64,000 nt of DNA from Hansfordia pulvinata (taxonomy: Eukaryota > Ascomycota > Sordariomycetes > Xylariales). The position numbers were made by a program, and so were the translations under genes. Under the pieces are notes generated by a model. That model searched no databases and was not told the origin of the DNA. It worked only from the letters and a program-made list of their open reading frames with translations. Shown piece after piece: positions 60,187 to 64,000 of this stretch (positions are counted from its first letter, which is position 1; each line of letters opens with the position of its first letter). The stretch is from contig BJKQ01000003.1 in the NCBI GenBank assembly GCA_006538405.1, forward strand, positions 1,240,001 to 1,304,000. The letters are read 5' to 3'.

Positions 60187-63100
60187 ATGTTCTCGCCCTC
60201 TCTTAGCAACGGCCCCAGTAAGGGCGCCACCACCAACTCGGCTCCTATGACTACTCGAAGTCGCCGTCGCCAACGCCCGCTCAGTTCCGACAACTCGCTC
60301 CCACAGCCCAAAGCTAAGCGCCAACGAAGGCCCTTGACTGAGCAGACCTTTGCAGACCCTCAACCTACTCGTGCTGCTTCTGCTGCTGCCGCTCCCAACT
60401 CGTACAGTCAAAATGCCAGCAGACAGTCGAGGTCTGAGCAAAGACAGGAGCGCGCGGTCTCGCAATCAAATCGCGAGCTGAGCGTGCGCCCGAAAAAGTC
60501 AAAATACGCCGATCGAGCCGCCAGAGGTGATGGCACTTCTCTACTGGTCAGTGACAGTCGCGCATTGCCACAAATTGCTTCCACGCTAACCAGCTTGTCC
60601 ACTCTACAGACTACGAATGCTGCCTACGACGTTCGCAAGTTGCCTGCCCTCCCGGACCGTCTGAAATCCGATGTTAACAGTATGTCAAGCTTCAATGCGA
60701 TTCGCTCATGAAGAGCCCGCTAACCCTCAATAGGCCGTCAACATGGCTGCGTTGACAGCAACAGTGGCTACGCTCTCCACCTGACCCAGACACACGCCGT
60801 CGTGTGGCCGTATTCGACATCGACGCAGGCACCGGAATCGTTCACCTTCGTACTCCCCGAGCCCGCAAAGAACGCCGCCGACCCGCTACCACTTGGGGCC
60901 CTCGTTTCATCTTCAGCTTCTATATCTGAGCCCGGCCTGGTGGTCGTGATACCTTCCACGGGCAGAATCACCTATTGGGAGTCTATCTCCAGCGCAACCA
61001 CTCTTGACTTCATGGGTCAGCAGCATACCGGCGTGGAAGATCACGTTCCGGGCATGTACTCGGGCGAGACCATCACTCAAATCGTGAACGCTTCTACCGC
61101 GGCTGGCTTTATGCTATCATTCAGCTCCGGTCGTGTCGCCTACCTCAGCGTACGCGACACTCATGGTCGCCCCAAGCTGTCCGTCCAATTTCTCAAAACG
61201 AGTGTTCGTGCTTCTGGCGGAGGCATTTTTGGCAGCATTCGCAATGCCTTCTCACACAACGGCATCCAGGGTGAGATAGCCGCCGTGCGCACCGAGAAGA
61301 CCGACACGCCCGGCGAATGCAGTGTGGTCGCCATCAACACGCAGGGGCGCATTTATTCTTGGAGAGTCCACCGCGGCGGCCACCACGATTTGCTGGGCGA
61401 GTTGGACTTCCGCTCCACGCTCCTGGAAACAATGCACCTGAAAGATTCTTCAAGTGCCAAATATGGCCTTGACTCTCTCAGAATCCTGGACTTCTGTTTC
61501 GTTCCGAAGAGCGCCGACGCCAACAACGCCGGCATGACCCAGTTGACCCCTGTCTGGGATTCGGACGATCCCAAACACCATCTGCTTCTTTTGGTCTCCC
61601 TATCTGATGGCCAAAGCTGCCGATACTCCCTTGTTGAGGTCGCCTTGTGTACCAACGCGGTAGAGCATGAGGTTGGCATTGGCATGATCCGACCCCTCTC
61701 CACATATTCGACCCCGGTGAACCACAAGGCGCTTTTCAAACCACGTCTCTACATCCCCCGGCCGTCATTGATTGCATTTGTGGTATTCGAGCGGACAGTC
61801 GTCCTCACATCACTGGCGCAACAACCCGAATCCCCGGAATCGCAGCTACTTCAAGACAGCCACGCTATACCTGCCACATTCGAAGATGTGATCGATTTTC
61901 GGGACGATCAAGTGCTCGAAATTATAGGGACTGGCACCGAGGAGCCCGATGACCATGATGAGGATGCCCCTGCGACGCGAGTCAAGTCTAAGAATCCTAC
62001 GGCACTCCTCTTCGTGAGAGGAGCGGGCATTCTACGCATCGTCATGACAGATGTGGAGAGGTTTGCCACGGAGCAGCCCCCTGTGATCACTGCAAAGTCA
62101 AAACTTGAGCAAGCAGTCTTCTTCGGAATCAAGGAGGACAACCCATTGACGTTTGAAGTCCGCCGTGAGCAACAGTTCACTGATTCGCAATACGGCGGTG
62201 CTGCTCTGAGTGTTAGCTCCGACATCTTGACTTCTAGCGGTCCCCACCTGTCCTCCCTCGCCAGCCGCGTCGATGATAACATCCAGGAGCGTGTGCACTA
62301 CCTTCAGAAGCTGATGGCCCATATCAAGGCCTCGGGTATCAAACTGAAGCGTGTCACCAAGTGGAAACTGCTCTGGAATGCTGAGAAGATGCACGTCGCC
62401 AGTACAGTGTGGAGGAAGCATGAAGACTTCGTCAACTCACGCCCCGCCGAGTCACGCAAGAGCATCATTGCCGAGATTGTTGAGTACATCAGAGCGGAGG
62501 AAAAATCCGAACCCAACACTCTCAAGGGCGAAGTTGACCAGCTGCGCCATTGGTTTCTGAAGGATGTCGACCGCATGGAATTGTTTATTGCCTGGGCGTA
62601 CGAGGTCATCAAGCACAGCTCAAGGGCTGGTCTCGATTCTCCGGACATCGCCCGGCTCATCTATGAAGCCTCGGAGATCTACAACGATGGCATTCGTGAC
62701 GCCTTTGGATTCCGCACTCAGAACCTTCGCCTTTATGGGCTCACTGACGATCGCCTGGAAAACGGCATTATCGCCGGCAACTACGAAGGCCTGCCTGAAC
62801 CTTGGACCTGCTCTCCCCTGATTGCCAACAGCGCCAAGCGACACCTCGAACTGGCCTCGGAATCAATCAAGCAGCATCTGGTCGCCGTGGAGGAGGGCAA
62901 GGCTGCGAGTGACAACGAATTTGCGTCGAAGATCCAAGCTATCCTCCCACCGCTGACCGAGGTTTACCTCAGCATCCTTCAAGAGCTTTCGAGGGCCTAC
63001 CTTGCTAGCGATGATGCCGAGAAGCTCGCAAGTGGGCGCACGTTTGCATCGGTATATGAGCAGGATCGCCACGACAAGGTGGTTTTGCTTGCCGATTCTG

Positions 63101-64000
63101 GCAACTGGGAGGCTGCCATCGAGATTGCCGAGCATCACAAATCCTTGCCCGCCCTCGCACAGATCATGATCCGGCACTGCCAGCTTATAAAGGCTCAGAG
63201 CCTCGTGCCCGGTATTACCAAAGCTCAAGCTGATCGGAACGATGCCAAATACGCCGCCCAGCAGCAGCAAATCAAGGGTTATATCATGACATACGGCAAG
63301 AAGTTTGCTTTCCCTTATTACGAGGGGGTGTATTCTCAACTGGGCGTGAATGTTCTCCTGGAGGACGAATTGGAAAGCAAGTACAAAACCATGTACTTGC
63401 GGACCAAGCCGCAATTGGCCAAGATCTCCTGGATCAACGACGTCGTCCAAGAGAAGGACATTGATCATGCAGCTGATACGCTCTTGAACCTTGGTCTGTC
63501 GCGCGAACAACAACTGTGGAACAAGAAAATCGAACTCAGTCTTGGAAAGCTGGCTCGTATGGCCGAGGCTTGCGAGCCGTCGCAGAACGCACTTTTCAGT
63601 GCAAAGAAGTCCGAAGTCAAGCCTGCGCAACCTGACGCTCGTTTGGTCGCCGTCGACAAAGAGCTTTCGACAATTGAGATCCAGCAAATGTTCTACTCCT
63701 TTCAGGTCCAGCCAATCATTCACACAGCCTTGGATGACGCGTCAGAGGAGAACCTGGTTCTTGAGGCCTTCGCGCTGAAACATCCCAAGAAGTACAAGAT
63801 CTTGAGCCAGATTTTTGAAGATGCCCTGCGCAGGTTGTTGAAGCACGAAGCTCTGGACACATTTGGTCTGATCGATCTCTTGACCCTGGTCACGTTGCCT
63901 GACGAGACCAAAACCCAGATGCCCGATCAGTTCCTTCTTGCTCTGCGGGTGGCATACAACGGCTTGGAAGGCGAAGAGCGATACCAAGCGGAGCGACTTG
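60187..64000 (+). CDS. nup133: Nucleoporin NUP133 (5' part, runs off the window)
   Basis: Exon 1 is 60187-60679 and exon 2 begins at 60734; donor GTATGT, branch GCTAAC, acceptor AATAG, phase 1. Exon 2 stays open to base 64000. More than 1,250 codons are visible. The N-terminus is basic and disordered, with an NLS-like PKAKRQRRP. Then comes the Nup133 beta-propeller: GYALHLTQTHAVVWPY, GRITYWESISS, FMLSFSSGRVAYLSVRD, a loop GGGIFGSIRNAF that resembles the curvature-sensing ALPS position, and GRIYSWRVHRGGHHDLLG. From about 62280 it is the helical repeat domain. It belongs to the Y complex of the nuclear pore scaffold. Confidence 0.92.

Overview
The window is nuclear DNA of a filamentous ascomycete (Pezizomycotina), most likely a Sordariomycete. 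The genes have one to several short GT-AG introns, GC-rich third codon positions and fungal branch sites such as CTAAC. They encode fungal proteins: a Zn2Cys6 regulator, a GPI-anchored protein, an AP-3 mu chain and a U3 snoRNP protein. No operons, CRISPR arrays, phage or intact transposons are visible.

Layout. The left edge holds the 3' end of a COQ8/ABC1-family kinase gene (MCP2/CQD2-like), followed by about 6.4 kb without a convincing gene. From 7 to 10.5 kb a CYP7-like cytochrome P450 (+) and a cupin dioxygenase of the dihydroxyacetophenone dioxygenase type (-) converge. From 11 to 20 kb lie RAD52, two hypothetical ORFs, an EF2 lysine methyltransferase (EFM3-like), ribosomal protein eS24 and a small GPI-anchored protein. 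From 23 to 32 kb lie a formate/nitrite transporter with nitrogen-regulation sites upstream, a drug-type MFS transporter, a SAM methyltransferase and mitochondrial release factor 1. From 33 to 44 kb lie a serine carboxypeptidase, a PRELI/UPS lipid-transfer protein, a secreted protein with a CheD/CNF-like Cys-His pattern, and a Zn2Cys6 transcription factor. From 45 to 64 kb lie mitochondrial malonyl-CoA:ACP transacylase, AP-3 mu, MPP10, TRAPPC2L/TCA17, an AFG1-like ATPase and the 5' part of NUP133, which runs off the right edge.

Most genes are unrelated housekeeping genes: mitochondrial function (MCP2-like, MRF1, UPS, MCT1, AFG1), translation and ribosome biogenesis (eS24, EFM3, MPP10), trafficking (AP-3 mu, TCA17, NUP133) and repair (RAD52). 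The accessory set is the P450/dioxygenase pair, the transporters, the carboxypeptidase, the secreted protein and the Zn2Cys6 regulator.

Three things stand out. First, a secreted protein (38595-39725) combines a signal peptide with a CheD-deamidase-like motif set. Second, the octamer TACGAGTA/TACTCGTA recurs about twenty times, always outside exons. Third, four genes carry five apparent single-base losses, four of them in G/C runs, which looks more like sequencing error than biology.
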